From positions 1-64,000 of the forward strand of contig JAOALB010000126.1 of assembly GCA_025331125.1 (NCBI GenBank): 64,000 nucleotides of DNA, written 5' to 3'. A model generated the notes under the pieces. That model was not told the origin of the DNA, ran no database searches, and was given only the letters and a program-made list of their open reading frames with translations. The stretch comes from Mycogone perniciosa (taxonomy: Eukaryota; Ascomycota; Sordariomycetes; Hypocreales; Hypocreaceae). How positions within the stretch are numbered: position 1 is the stretch's first letter; each line of letters starts with the position of its first letter. This document shows positions 11,727 through 23,900 of this stretch, in pieces. Made by a program: the position numbers and the translations under genes.

Positions 11727-11966
11727 CTGTAAGGCCCGGCTTGAACGGCTGACGGGCTTGAATTCGATCGGGCTAGCTGGGCAGCGCGATTGAAGATGAA
11801 GAAATAGCTGATTTCGCGACGGGAAGGTCTGGCGGCACAATCCACAGGTTCGGCGCTGTAGGTCTTGCTGATATAGCTGCCAGGCCCGCTGTTGTTCGAG
11901 CTGATCGAGCTGATCGACTAGGCCCATCACGAAGTCGGTCGAAGCGAAGGAAATAAAGAACGCCAA
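11694..11966 (-). pseudogene. Fragment of a gypsy-type polyprotein with a C2HC zinc-binding motif
   Basis: A 90-codon open frame carries C-x2-C-x12-H-x4-C within CGLCRQTFPSRNQLFLHLQS, preceded by a Gln/Arg-rich helix-like stretch (LEQQRAWQLYQQDLQRR). From memory, similar 'C..C...FPS.N.LH.H....C' motifs occur in polyproteins of fungal gypsy elements. This is a family-level recollection, not a search result. The fragment is not RIP-degraded, unlike the neighbouring element. It ends soon after the motif, so it is a partial relic and probably not a host gene. It reads away from the LTR at 12057 and is not part of that element. Confidence 0.4.
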
Positions 11967-12056
11967 ACGCGAAGGAAGTAAAGAAACGCGTTATCAAACG
12001 CCGAGGAACAAAGGAATAAAGGAAAACGCGTTATTGATCGTCAACCAACGCGTTAT

Positions 12057-12497
12057 TGTCACGACCCGACCATTATAAGAACGTGACGTGGTGCGTACCC
12101 AGAGGAACCTGTGACGGTCCGGGTTGATTCTCAACAGTCAAACCGAGGTTCGCAGGGTTTATGTTGACAGAGAGGTCAGGGATAAATACTAAGCAGGATA
12201 ACGTAGTCACGATTCTATAAAACTAGTGGTTTAGGTAAATAATTGTATTAACGACTGTTTAAGTAACTATACTAAATAATTGTAATTTATCTAGTTTTAT
12301 ATATAAAAGAGATATATAGTGAATATACTTAGATTGTTTAAATTATAGTAATCCTATTAATTTAAGATTATAGTTTTATATAGTAATCCCTTTTATAAAA
12401 TTACGCTTATAGCTATAATCTATTAATAATTAATTAAAGGTTTTAATATTCTACTATAATCCTATAACTAAGTCTTTAATATAGTTGGGTTATAATA
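12057..12497 (-). repeat. 3' LTR of gypsy family F
   Basis: 441 bp. Its left 150 bases keep cytosines (TGTCACGACCCGACC at the edge), while the inner part is heavily mutated. Aligned with the other LTR, the differences are almost all C-to-T or G-to-A, for example CGTAGTCACGA against CATAATTATAA. The inner edge reads AGTTGGGTTATAATA, the RIP form of GGTTGGGTCGTGACA. Confidence 0.85.
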
Positions 12498-12500
12498 TAA

Positions 12501-12512
12501 TATCCCCCTTTT
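12501..12512 (-). promoter_or_regulatory. Polypurine tract of gypsy family F
   Basis: On the minus strand it reads AAAAGGGGGATA and lies three bases inside the 3' LTR, the position of the plus-strand primer of LTR retrotransposons. It fixes the orientation of the element. Confidence 0.75.
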
Positions 12513-12599
12513 ATTAATTTTATCTTTAAAACCTATTAGTTCCTTTATAAGTTTTATTTATTTATTCTTTTTACCTTTTTTATACTAATACTATAATAG

Positions 12600-15500
12600 A
12601 TTATATTACTAAACCTTGCGTTTATAAATCTAATAAATATACTTTATTTACTTTTTTAATTCCTTTTAAAGGCAATCCTGCTAATATACCTTACACTTTT
12701 TACTTTTAAAAGAAATTAGTCTATTAGATAATAAATAACTCTTTAAAGTATAGCGAATATATATATTAAGGCTATTCCTGCAATAAAGTCCTGGTCGCTT
12801 TATTTTATACACTCCTCTTTTCCTCTCTTTTATACTTTTCCACTAAATTTTCTAGTTATATATATACTTAAGCAGTAGAAAAGGCTTAAGCTAAAAGAAG
12901 ATAAAGTAGGTAAAAAGCTAAAGGGTTTTTATTTTCGTTTAGCGGAGCTTTAGTTATAAATTGCAGCGGCTATAAGGTATTTAAACTGCATTTAATATAC
13001 TAAAAAGAAGGTATATAAGCAATACACTAAACTTTTTAAATAAAGGCTATAAAGTTTAAATAAAGAGGATAATATACTGCCCTTTTTATTTATTTAAAAG
13101 GCGGAGGTAGTAATTAATCTTTAGTTGCTAAAGGTGCCTGCTAAAGTAAATTAGGCTTTTTTAAGGTTTAGTAATAATTTTGCAGACTTAAATCTTTTAA
13201 TTTTAAAGACCAATAAAACTGCTTAAATTTATTTTTAGTGTTTAATAAGTATTTAATAGGTTCTTAAAAGTTATATTCCTCTCTATAGTTTTTGCATTTA
13301 ATTAAATACTAGCATTTATTATTTTCTATTTTTATAGCCTTAATTTCATTAACTTTATATTCCTTTTTAACTGCTAAAACTTTAATTAAGTCTATAATTA
13401 GTCTATTTTCCAATTCGTTTTATAATACTTTCTTAAATTGTAAAATATAAAATACTAGGTAAATCTAGATATTATTTAATAGTATAAATTTATAAGTAAA
13501 TTTTAAAATAACCTTTTTAATTAGGTAAAGTTTAACTTTTTTAAAATCTAATTTATTGTTTAGTTACATTATTTTAATATTTATAGTCTTTTTCTTAGTA
13601 AATATTAATATAAGTAAACTATATCTCCCTCTTTAAAGATTAATCCCTTTAATTTATATTTATTAGTATACTTCTTTATTCTTTTTTATATAAAGTAAAG
13701 GTATACCTGCATTTCTTTATATAACTGCTTTATATCTTTAGCTTTAATTTATACTTTATTAATATATAAGCCTTTCTTTAAGGCTTTATATACATTTAGT
13801 GTAAAGTTATAGTTAATATATATAAAGCTAAGTCTAGTTAACTTTAAAATATTGCTATTATAGGATATTTATATAATTAATAATTTTTCTACTTAACTAT
13901 TTTAATTAAAGTTAATATAACTTTTTAAATAAGCTTTAATAACTTAATTAATACATTTTATTTATTTATTTATCTATAGGTAGTATATAGTATTAAACTT
14001 ATAGTTTATATTTAATTAATTTATAAATACTTATTAGAATTTAGATATAAAGGTTAACCTTTTGTTAAAAATAACCTTAGCTAGAATTATATAATTAACT
14101 GTAATAAATTGCAAAAATATATAAGCTAGCATTTCTATATCTATTACTTCTTGATATAAAAGGAAGTAAAAGTATTTAATAAATTAATCTATAATTACAA
14201 AAATACTATTATACTTAATCTTTATTTTTAGTTTAATAGATAATAGTAATTTAATAATAAAGTTTAATAAAATTAACTCCTATAGTTATTCTGGTACTAG
14301 CAAAGCTTAAAGTTTACTATATAGTTTATATTTTAAAGGCTTAACTATTTCATAAGTTATATAGGAAGAAATAATATTTTATATAACTTTCTTAAGCCCT
14401 TAAAACTTAAAATACCTTTAAACCTATTTATAGGTCTTGCAAATACCTATATATCTATATATTAAATATTAATAAACTTTTATAACTATATTTTTCTAGA
14501 GTTTATTTAAAATTTAAATCTTTTTATTTTATTATTAAATTCCTTAATTATTAAACTTTATATTTTTTAGGAATTTATTATTATTTTAAATAGTATAGAG
14601 TTTTTTAATATATTAAAGTATAGTATTATTATTAAATACTTTATATATAGCTTAAAGTGCTATTTATTAATAGTATCCTTTAAAGGTTTATTTTAAAATC
14701 TACTTAGTATACTTAATCTTTCTTTAATTATAGTTAATTTATCTATTAAATGCGTTTACTTATTTATTTTTAAATCCTTTCCAGTAAATTAAAATATAAT
14801 TAAATTTTAAAAGGTATTCCGCGTAGCGGATCTGCCTTTTAAAGAGTTATTAAACTATCGCGAAGTATACAATATTCTTATAGTCAATATATACCTTAAC
14901 TTTATATATTCCTTTTAATAAATAATATCGCTATTCTTTAAATATAAGAATAATAGTAAAGAATTCTTTATTATATATTAAATAATTTAACTTTACACTA
15001 TATAATATTTAAAAATAAAAGGCAATAAAGTATAGTTTATTATCTTTATCTTTTTAACTAAATTAAACTTTTATAGTAAAGTTAAAAGTATTTATTTTAA
15101 CTTTTATTTTTTTAAATAAATTAAATATAATAAATATAGGTTCTTTTAAAATAAACTGCTTAAGTTTATTAAAGGCTTCCTATATATTTAATGCTTATAA
15201 AAACTTTTAATCCTTTTTAATAAATTTATAAAGAGTTTATATAATATTTTTATAGCCTTTAGTAAATTATTAATAGTAGTTAATAAATCTTAAAAAGCTT
15301 TAGACTTCTTTAACTGTTATAAGTATAGGCTAATCTTTTACTGTTTATACTTTTAATAGAATTATATAAATTCCTTTAAAGGTAATAATATACTTTAAAA
15401 AAGTAATTTTCTATATATAAAATTTATATTTCTTTAGTTTTATAAATAGTTTAATATTTTATAGTATTTATAATACTTTATAGATATATTCCTTATATTC

Positions 15501-16200
15501 TTTAAAGGTATTTAAAAAGATTAAGATATTATTTAAGTAAATAATTATAAAGCTATTAAAATACTTTTTTAATATATTATTAATTATTTTTTAAAAATAT
15601 TATAGGGGTATTAATAAAACTAAAAGGTATAACTAGGTATTTAAATAAACTATGTTTAATTTAAAAGGTAGTTATTTATTTATATCTTTTTTTAATTTAA
15701 ATAAAATTATAAATGCCTTTAAAATCTAATACTATAAACTACTTTTTTTTATATAGTCTATCCTATAATTCTATAATTAATAATAGTAGGGTTTTATTTT
15801 TAACAGGAGCTTTATTAAGCTATTAATAGTCTATAATTAATTATAGTTTACCTTTTTTCTTTAATATAAATATAATAAAGTAGTTTACTTTTAATAAAAA
15901 GGGTTAAATATACCCTTTAACTAATATATTATTTAAATAAGTATATAGGCTTTTAAGCTTTTTTTTATTTAAATTATAAATTTTATATAAAGTAGTGCTA
16001 GTATTATCTTTAAGCTTAAGTATATAGTTTTATTAACTATATTCTAGTAACTTTATATTAAATGTTTTTTTAAATAGTTTATTATATTTTTAGTATTTTT
16101 TAAAGATATTTTATAGTTATATTAGTAATATTGCTGTTTTAAAGCTTTTTATTTTAAGTATTTTATTAATATTATTAAATGCTTTTTATAAAAAAGCAAT
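12600..16200 (-). pseudogene. Remnant of gypsy pol (protease, RT, RNase H, integrase)
   Basis: The reverse transcriptase active site is at 15539-15519 (YLNNILI). The RT/RNase H connection block (FLRFINYY) follows about 230 bases downstream on the minus strand. The remaining 2.7 kb toward the 3' LTR is the right size for RNase H and integrase, but I could not pick out their catalytic residues. Stops occur every few dozen bases in all frames, so no product is made. Confidence 0.65.
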
Positions 16201-19200
16201 TATTTTTTAGATTTATTTATCCTTTTTTTTACTTTATTTAAATTTTACTTTAAGGTAAAATTGTTTCTGTAATTAAATTAAAGGTAACTTTTTTAATTCC
16301 TTTCTTTAATATATCTAAAGGTTCTATATAAGATTTCTTCTTTACAGCTAAAGCCTTTTTAATAGTTTTAATTGCTAAGGAAGCTTTACTATTGCGCTAA
16401 TAAAGCTAGCCTTTCTCTTAATTAATATTAAGGTTATTGTATTTTAACTAAAGATAACCGAGAATAATATTATACTTATTAATATTCGCTATATTGCAGG
16501 GAACTATTACTTTATATTTAGCGATTTTAAGTTTAAGATAATTAGTTTTTCGCTTAACCTATTTATTATTATATATAAAAGCTTCTTTTTTTATTTAATA
16601 AAATTAATATAGTTTAGTTTTCTTTTTTTAAAATAACTATAAGCGATTTATAGTTATAAATGCAATAGAATTGCCTATTACTTTATTATCTATTAATATA
16701 TATAGCTAATATCCTTTAACTATTATCTTTAATTTAAAATATAATAAGTTTTTATTATTACTTTTATGATTTAATATTTTAAGAAATATAATTTATTAAT
16801 TATTACTTTATAGCCTTTTTATAAGTAATATTAATTATTTCCTAATTCTTCCTTTTTTATATGGATTTTACAGTTAATTGGGGTTCTTTAAAGTAAATGC
16901 TACCTTTTTTTATTATAGGCAGTTCCTTTATAAATAATAAAATTAAACTAGTTTCAGTATAGCTCTCTTATAATCTAATTAATCTCTTTATTTTTCAAAG
17001 TAGGTTTATACCTTATATACTTTTATATTTATTATTTTTAAAGTTTTTTCTATAAATGAATAGTATATTTCTTCTTTTAGCAGTATATATTATCTAGTAA
17101 TAAATATAAAGTATTATTAGTTTATTATATATATTAATCCTTTAACTCTTTTTATTTATATATAATATACTTTAAGCTATTATACTTTAAGTAATATTAT
17201 TAATTATATCCAAACCTTTTATTATAATAGGTATACTATTTTATTAATTTCTTTTAGCAGTAAATATAATATCCTTTAAATTTATATCCTTTAAATCTTT
17301 ATAGCTAATAATATTCTTTTAGGGTTTTAGTATTTAATTCGATAATAATAACTTTAAAATCTCGATATTATATAGTTATAACCTTTTTTTTAAAAGCGTT
17401 ATAATCTTATACCTATTTTATAAAGTAAAACAGGATTTTAATCAGGAATATATTATACTTTACTTTCTTATAGAAATATACTATATAGCTATATATAATA
17501 TAAATAACCTAAAATTTAATATAATGCCTTTTATAAATAAACTTATTTATAGTATAATATCTTTATCTATAAGTATATATAAGTTCTGTTTATATAGTTA
17601 AAGCAGTTAAAATTACTTTAATAGCTATTTTATTATTAACTCTATTTTATATATAAAGTTATTTATATAGGTATAAATATATCCTATTTAATTATATATT
17701 TATATTAATTCTTTTAATTATATAAAGGTAATATTTATTTAAATTATTTTTAAAGTTATTATATATTAGTAATATATTTTCTAGTTTTAAAAATATAATA
17801 CTATAAAGTAATAGTTTATATTATAAAAGGTTACTTTTATCTTTATTATTAAAGTTACTGCTACTAGTTTATCCTTTATTGCCTGCAGTAATTTACTTAA
17901 AATATTAATAATTAATTACAGTAACTATTTATTTATCGAAAATATTATTATCTTTATTTAACCTTATATAACTAGAGTTTAGGCTTTATTTTATTTAATT
18001 ATTTAAATATAGTAAATACTTATTTACTTTATTTTCTTTAAAGATATTTTTAAAAATTAAAAATTTAAGTTTTAATTAATATCCTTTTTAATTTATTATA
18101 AATATCTTTTTAAATTATTTTAAATATTATTTATTTTTATCTTTATGAGATTTATAAATAAAAAAGCTATTATTATAATATATAGTCTAGCTAAGTAATA
18201 TATAATTAATAGTTTTCGAAACTATATTAATATTTTATTTAGGTTTTAGCGTAGGCTTTTAAGGTTTATTAGCTGTTTGCTTTTATAAAGCTTTATAGTT
18301 ATTTAAAATATATCTTAGTTTATTATAGTTATAATAAATAACTTTTACTTTTCCTTTTTAAATAATATTAAAATCTATTTAATTAAATCTTTTATTATTA
18401 AAGCTAATAATATATTTTTATTGCTTTTTACTTTAATTTATATATTTTTAATATTTATAAATTTACTTAGATTACTATTATCCTTTTTTTATATTTAAAT
18501 AAAGTTTATAATGTAAATTATTTATATTTATATATTTTTTAATAAATTTAATAATACTTTTATTTTAAAAGAATTTATAAGCCTCCTTTTTAATTTCTAG
18601 CTTATATTTATTATAAAAGTATTTAATAAAAATAAAGTTTTTTTATTTAATTTTAAAAGTATAGTTTTTAAAGTATCTAGTATAGTTTAAGTATTTTCCT
18701 TTTTAAATTAAGTTTATAAATTTATTTTTTATAGTATATTCTTTATTAATATTATTAAAGATGTTTTTTAATTTTTCCTTAAATTAATTATAGCTAATAA
18801 ATATAAACTATATTTATTTATTAGCTTTACTTTTATTATTAAAGAAATCCCTTTAAATAGATTTAAACTACTTTAAAGTATTTTTTTTAAATCTTTTAGC
18901 AGCTAAAAAGACTTTATTAATTTTTATATTAAAGCTAATTAAAAAATAAATAAAATAGTTATATAGTTAAATAAAGAATAGTTAAAGTGCTATAATACTT
19001 TTATTAAAGGGCTTAAAGGGCTATATTTTAAGCGACTCTTTTAAATCCTTTAAAGGTTAATTTATTTTAAGGTTTATTATAAGGTTTAAAGTAGGTAAAG
19101 CTTAATTTTATAAGTTTATAATAGTTATTTACTATTAATAAATTATTTATTAAAGTTTAATCTTTTTAATAATTAAATATTAATAGTATTACTTTTATTT

Positions 19201-19394
19201 TATATAATTAACTTTTATATATTAAAAAGCTTCCTTTATATAAATATATAATTATTTTATTTTATTAACTTTATCTTTATTTTCGCTTTTATTTATATTA
19301 TTATCTTTATTATTATCTTGCCTTTAGCAAGAAAGTAAAATAAAAGGTAAAATATAAAGATTATTAAAAGAGGATACTATAGCGGATATATTTA
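16200..19394 (-). pseudogene. 5' internal region of gypsy family F (expected gag), no readable frame
   Basis: By position this holds the leader and gag of the minus-strand element. It matches 127-3225 in the truncated copy along its whole length. Mutation is so dense that I could not identify a capsid or zinc-knuckle motif. Confidence 0.45.
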
Positions 19395-19831
19395 TAGTAT
19401 TATTTAAAAATTTTAATAGCTTTTTAAATAAAATTTATTAATATATAATAGTTTAGGTTAATTTTTAATAGTTAAATTAAATTTTATAGGGTTTATATTA
19501 ATAAAAAGGTTAAAGATAAATACTAAGCAGAATAACATAATTATAATGTTATAAAACTAATAGTTTAAGTAAATAATTATATTAATAATTATTTAAGTAA
19601 CTATATTAAATAATTATAATTTATTTATTTTTATATATAAAAGAGATATATAGTAAATATATTTAAATTATTTAAATTATAGTAATCCTATTAATCTAGG
19701 ATTATGGTTTTGTATAGTAATCCCTTTTATAGGATTACGCTTATAGCTACGATCTATTGGTGATTGGTTAGAGGTTCCGACGTTCTGCCATGATCCCGTG
19801 ACCAGGTCTTCGATATGGTTGGGTCGTGACA
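19395..19831 (-). repeat. 5' LTR of gypsy family F
   Basis: 437 bp. Here the pattern is reversed relative to the other LTR: the right-hand 100 bases keep GC (CCGTGACCAGGTCTTCG) while the left part is strongly mutated. The outermost 11 bases of each LTR are the least altered. Confidence 0.85.
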
Positions 19832-20471
19832 GAACCTTGGATAAACAAACCAATCAGTATTGGATTACTTAGGTCACCACGGACTATAAAGTAATCCCAG
19901 TAAGCCGATAAAAGGACTTACTATAAATTACTAGGAAAATAAATGTAATTTAAAGTAATATATAATTATTCCTTTTATATATATATAACTAGCTTATTGT
20001 TTATTTAATATAGTTATTTAAATAGTTATTAATAAATTATATTTAAAAAACTGCCTATTTTATAGAATTATGACTATATTACTTTATTTAATATCTATGT
20101 TTAAGTTTTTTATTAAAATAAACCTATAAACCTTAGTTTAATTTTTAAAGATTAATTTAAATTATTATATATTAATAACTTTTATTTTATAGGCTATTAA
20201 AGTTTTTAAATAATACTGTAAATATATTTATTATAATATCCTTTTTTAATATTTTACTTTCTATTTTACGTTTTTATTAAGTGAAAAAATAATAATAAAA
20301 GGAGTAATATAAATAAAAGTAAAAATAAAAAGAAAGTTACTAAAATAAAATAAATATATATTTATATAAAGGAAGCCTTTTAATATATAAAAATTAATAA
20401 TATAAAATTAAAGTAATACTATTAATATTTAACTATTAAAAGTATAAAGTTTAATTAAATAGGTTATTAAT
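19832..20471 (+). mobile_element. Inverted fragment of a family F-like gypsy element (partial LTR and internal)
   Basis: The reverse complement of this stretch follows about 2960-3590 of the truncated copy at the start of the window. The LTR portion starts abruptly at the edge of the complete element, and the internal portion stops where the next gypsy LTR begins. Its LTR resembles the 3226-3673 LTR more than those of the complete element, again pointing to a subfamily. Confidence 0.6.
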
Positions 20472-20633
20472 TATTACAGTATATAGAATAGCGGGTTAAG
20501 GTAATATCTTTATTGTGCCTTAAATAAGGCAAGAAGCTATAAGAATATAGTTTAGAGGTTTAGGACTAAGCTATTATATAAGGATGTATATAATACTAAT
20601 AAGTCATTAGAGGGCAGGTTTAATGCTGTAATA
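20472..20633 (-). repeat. 3' LTR of gypsy family G
   Basis: 162 bp. It begins TATTACAG and ends CTGTAATA on the plus strand, an inverted pair consistent with TGTTACAG...CTGTAACA after RIP. It abuts a C-run (the polypurine tract on the minus strand). No partner LTR is in the window. Confidence 0.7.
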
Positions 20634-20648
20634 GTACCCCCCCCTTTT
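20634..20648 (-). promoter_or_regulatory. Polypurine tract of gypsy family G
   Basis: The minus strand reads AAAAGGGGGGGGTAC immediately before the LTR. It is the expected plus-strand primer site and confirms orientation. Confidence 0.75.
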
Positions 20649-20999
20649 AAACTTTATTTGCCTTTAAATAGCTATTCTAAGATTATATATATTCTAATCC
20701 TCCTATTATATTAATTCTATTATAAGCGGCTACTGCGTTGCAGGTCTGGCTAGTCAGTTATCTTCCTTTTTTTAACCTAGGCAGGCAGGCCAGGCTTATC
20801 GGGGTTTTTTATATAATATTCTAAAAGAGCAGCGTTTTATCCTTTAAAGTCCTTTACGGGTTGCTAGCTTAATATATAGTGTTTCTAGGCTATATAATAA
20901 TATAGGCTATCTTTATTATAGCAGTTAAAAATATTATTAAATTCCTACTTTTCTATTACTTTATTTATTTTATTATCTCTTTTAAAGATTTATCTTTAT

Positions 21000-23900
21000 A
21001 TATTTTTATTTTTTTATTTATTAATAGCTTTTTATCCTAATAGATATCTCTATTAGCCTACTTTATTAACTGCTAGTAGTTTAAAGAGAGAGTTATAGAA
21101 TATAGGGAAAATGCAGATGCAGTTAAAGAGTTTAAGTTAATAGGCTTAAAGGTATATATTAAAGATTTTATATAGGCCTACCTATTTATTATCTCCCTTC
21201 TTTATTAGGCGGTTTATTTTAAAGTATTTAATCTTTAACTATACCTTTTTATTAACTGCAAATTAATATAAGTCCTTTTTTAATATATTAGCTGCAGCTT
21301 TATATTAGGCGATTAATTATACTATAAGGGCTTTTAGTTAATTTAGGCTTTATTAAAAACGCTCGGCTATAGTGTTTACTTTATAAAAACTTTTCTTTTA
21401 AGTAATAAATAGGTTTAGCGGATAAAGGTTTAAAGGCTTAACTTTTAAGTATAGGTAAAAACTATAATTTATAAAAAACAGTAAAGTTCCTATTATCTTA
21501 AATATTTAATTATTTTAGGCAAACTCTATAAATAGTAACTAATTTATTTAATTATTTTAATAAAAATTTATAAACTGCTTAAAATACTACTTTACCCCTG
21601 CATTTAACTACTTAGTGTAGCTATTAGGGTTTAAATAATAAGCTAAAGAATATTTAAAGTAAATCTTAAATTATTAAAATAGCTGCTTTTAGAATTTAAA
21701 TATAAATTAAGTACCTTAGTTTAATATAATTATTTCTAGGGCTTTATATAAAGTATAAATGCATAAAATAAAGGCATTAATAAATTTTTTAGCATTAAGT
21801 ATATAGGTAGCGATAAAATAGTATATTTTTATTAAGCAGTATATTACTATAAAGATATTTTTATAGATTAAGCCCTATTAGTTATAGTTAAGCAGTAGTA
21901 TAATATAGTTTATTAAAATATTACTTTAAGCCTAAAATAATACTAGTAATAGTTTTAGGAATCTTAAAGGAGTAGACCTATTTAAGTTTATTTAAAAGTA
22001 TAGGTTATAACCTTTAATAAAAGTATTAATATTAGCTAATATTTGCAGCTATTAGTATATACAGTTAAAGAGGTTTAGCGTTTTTATTTTTCTTAAATAT
22101 CCTTTTAGCTTAAAAGAGTATATTTAATATATAACTTATATCTTTACTTTATCTATTAATAAAAGGAAAAGTCGTTTTTAGTAATATATTTAATTGCTGT
22201 AGATTTAAAAGTCTTATATAGCTGCCTTTAAATTACTTTAAATACTTTTAGGCTATTATTAAATAGCTAGGTTTTAAATCGCCTATATTATAATATTTAT
22301 TATATTTAATATTTTATAAGCTTTATTAATTATTTTATTAATTAATATTTCTAAGTTTAAGATTAAAGTATTAGTTATTATAGTAAAGAAGTTTTTATTA
22401 TTTATACCTCTTATAATATTAGTATAAGTATAGGGGTTAAAGCAGCTTTCTGGGAGTAAGGTTCTTTTTTTCTTTTAATCGGCTATTATTTTAATTTAAC
22501 TTTACTGGGATATCCTAAAATCTTTTATTTAATATATTAAGCTTTACTGCTTTTAACTTAAGCTAATAAATAATCCGGAAATTATATTAAAATAGGAATT
22601 TAAACTAATAAATTTATCTTTAATTTAATACTTTAATAGTTATAAAATATTCTAGGTTTTTATAGTTTATAATAATTTTAAATTTATTTTCTATACTTTA
22701 AAGCTTAAAGCGTTATTCTTTTAATAAGTTAATAAAAGCTAATAGTTCTTTATTATAAATTTTATAATTATATTTAATAGGTAAATACTTTAATAGAAAA
22801 TATACTATTAATTATAAGATACTATTTTTATTATATTAGAAAAAATTATTATTAAATACCTAGTTTAAGGCATTTATTTCTAGGACTATTTTTTTATTAT
22901 AGTTAAAAAAGGCAAAGATTAAGGCAGTTATAAACTAGGTTTTAAAGCGGTTAAATATAGTAGTATAGAGTTTTGTTTAATTTTATAGTATATCTTTTTT
23001 TAAAAGGCTATTTAAAGGTTTATAGATATTAAAGAAGTCTTTAATCAACTGCCAATAAAAATTCGCAAAGCTTAGGAAATATTAAAGTTTATAGAGGTTT
23101 AATGGTCTTTTTTAACTTATAATTACAGCCACTTTCTTAAAGTTTATTTTAATATTATTATTTATAATAATTAAGTTAAAATACTTTATTTTTATTATTT
23201 TAAATTTACATTTTTTAATATCAACTTAAAGACCTATATTAATTAATTTATTTATAATTCTTTATATATATTATTAATATTCCTTTTATATAGTTAAATA
23301 GATTAAAATATTATTAAAGTAGGCTATATAAGTTTTATTAAATAAATTATATAAAGTATAGTTAATATAATATTAAAAAGAGGCTAAGGCATTATAAAGG
23401 CTAAAAGGTATATTAAAGGTTTTATATAGCCTAAACTAGGTTATAAAAGCTGTCTTTTATTTATATCCCTTTATAATTTTAAATTTATTAAAGGCAGCTA
23501 TTATATCTAGCTTAATATAAAATCTAGTATAGTATAAAGCATTTAATATTTCTTAAATTAGCAGTAATAGGTAGCGATTTTTTATAGTAATATTATTAAA
23601 GCTTTAATAGTTTTAATAAATATAGATACCTCTTTTAGGTTTTATAGCGAGGAGTAAAAGGGCAGTATATTTTACTTTAAATTCTTTAATAAATCCTTTA
23701 ATTAAGTTTTTATCTAGCTATTTTTTTATAACTTAAAGTTTATTTAATAATATTAAACGGTTTTTTTAATATAGTAGTTCCTTTTTTAATAAAAACTTAA
23801 TTTTATAGTTTTATAATCTTTTAAAGGGAAGTTTATTTACTAGTTATAAAAGGAAGCTAATAATTTTATTTTATAGCTAATTAAAAAGTTTCTTTTAAAT

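Larger units (their letters stand above)
12057..19831 (-). mobile_element. Complete Ty3/gypsy retrotransposon, family F, RIP-degraded
   Basis: A 7.8-kb element with two LTRs (12057-12497 and 19395-19831) starting TGTCACGACCC and ending GGGTCGTGACA or a RIP derivative. Minus-strand orientation is shown by the polypurine tract just inside the left LTR and by pol motifs. YLNNILI at 15539-15519 comes from YLDDILI. FLRFINYY**FTKGY at about 15310-15245 corresponds to the 'GF.NYYRRF' block of gypsy elements. No open frame is left. The five bases outside the LTRs (GTTAT and GAACC) do not match, so the element has no recognisable target duplication and may have been rearranged or formed by recombination. 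Confidence 0.85.

Noticed and set aside
11773..11997. Second minus-strand frame of 74 codons overlapping the C2HC fragment
   Set aside because: Out-of-frame shadow of the Cys/His-motif frame at 11694-11966, with no recognisable motif.
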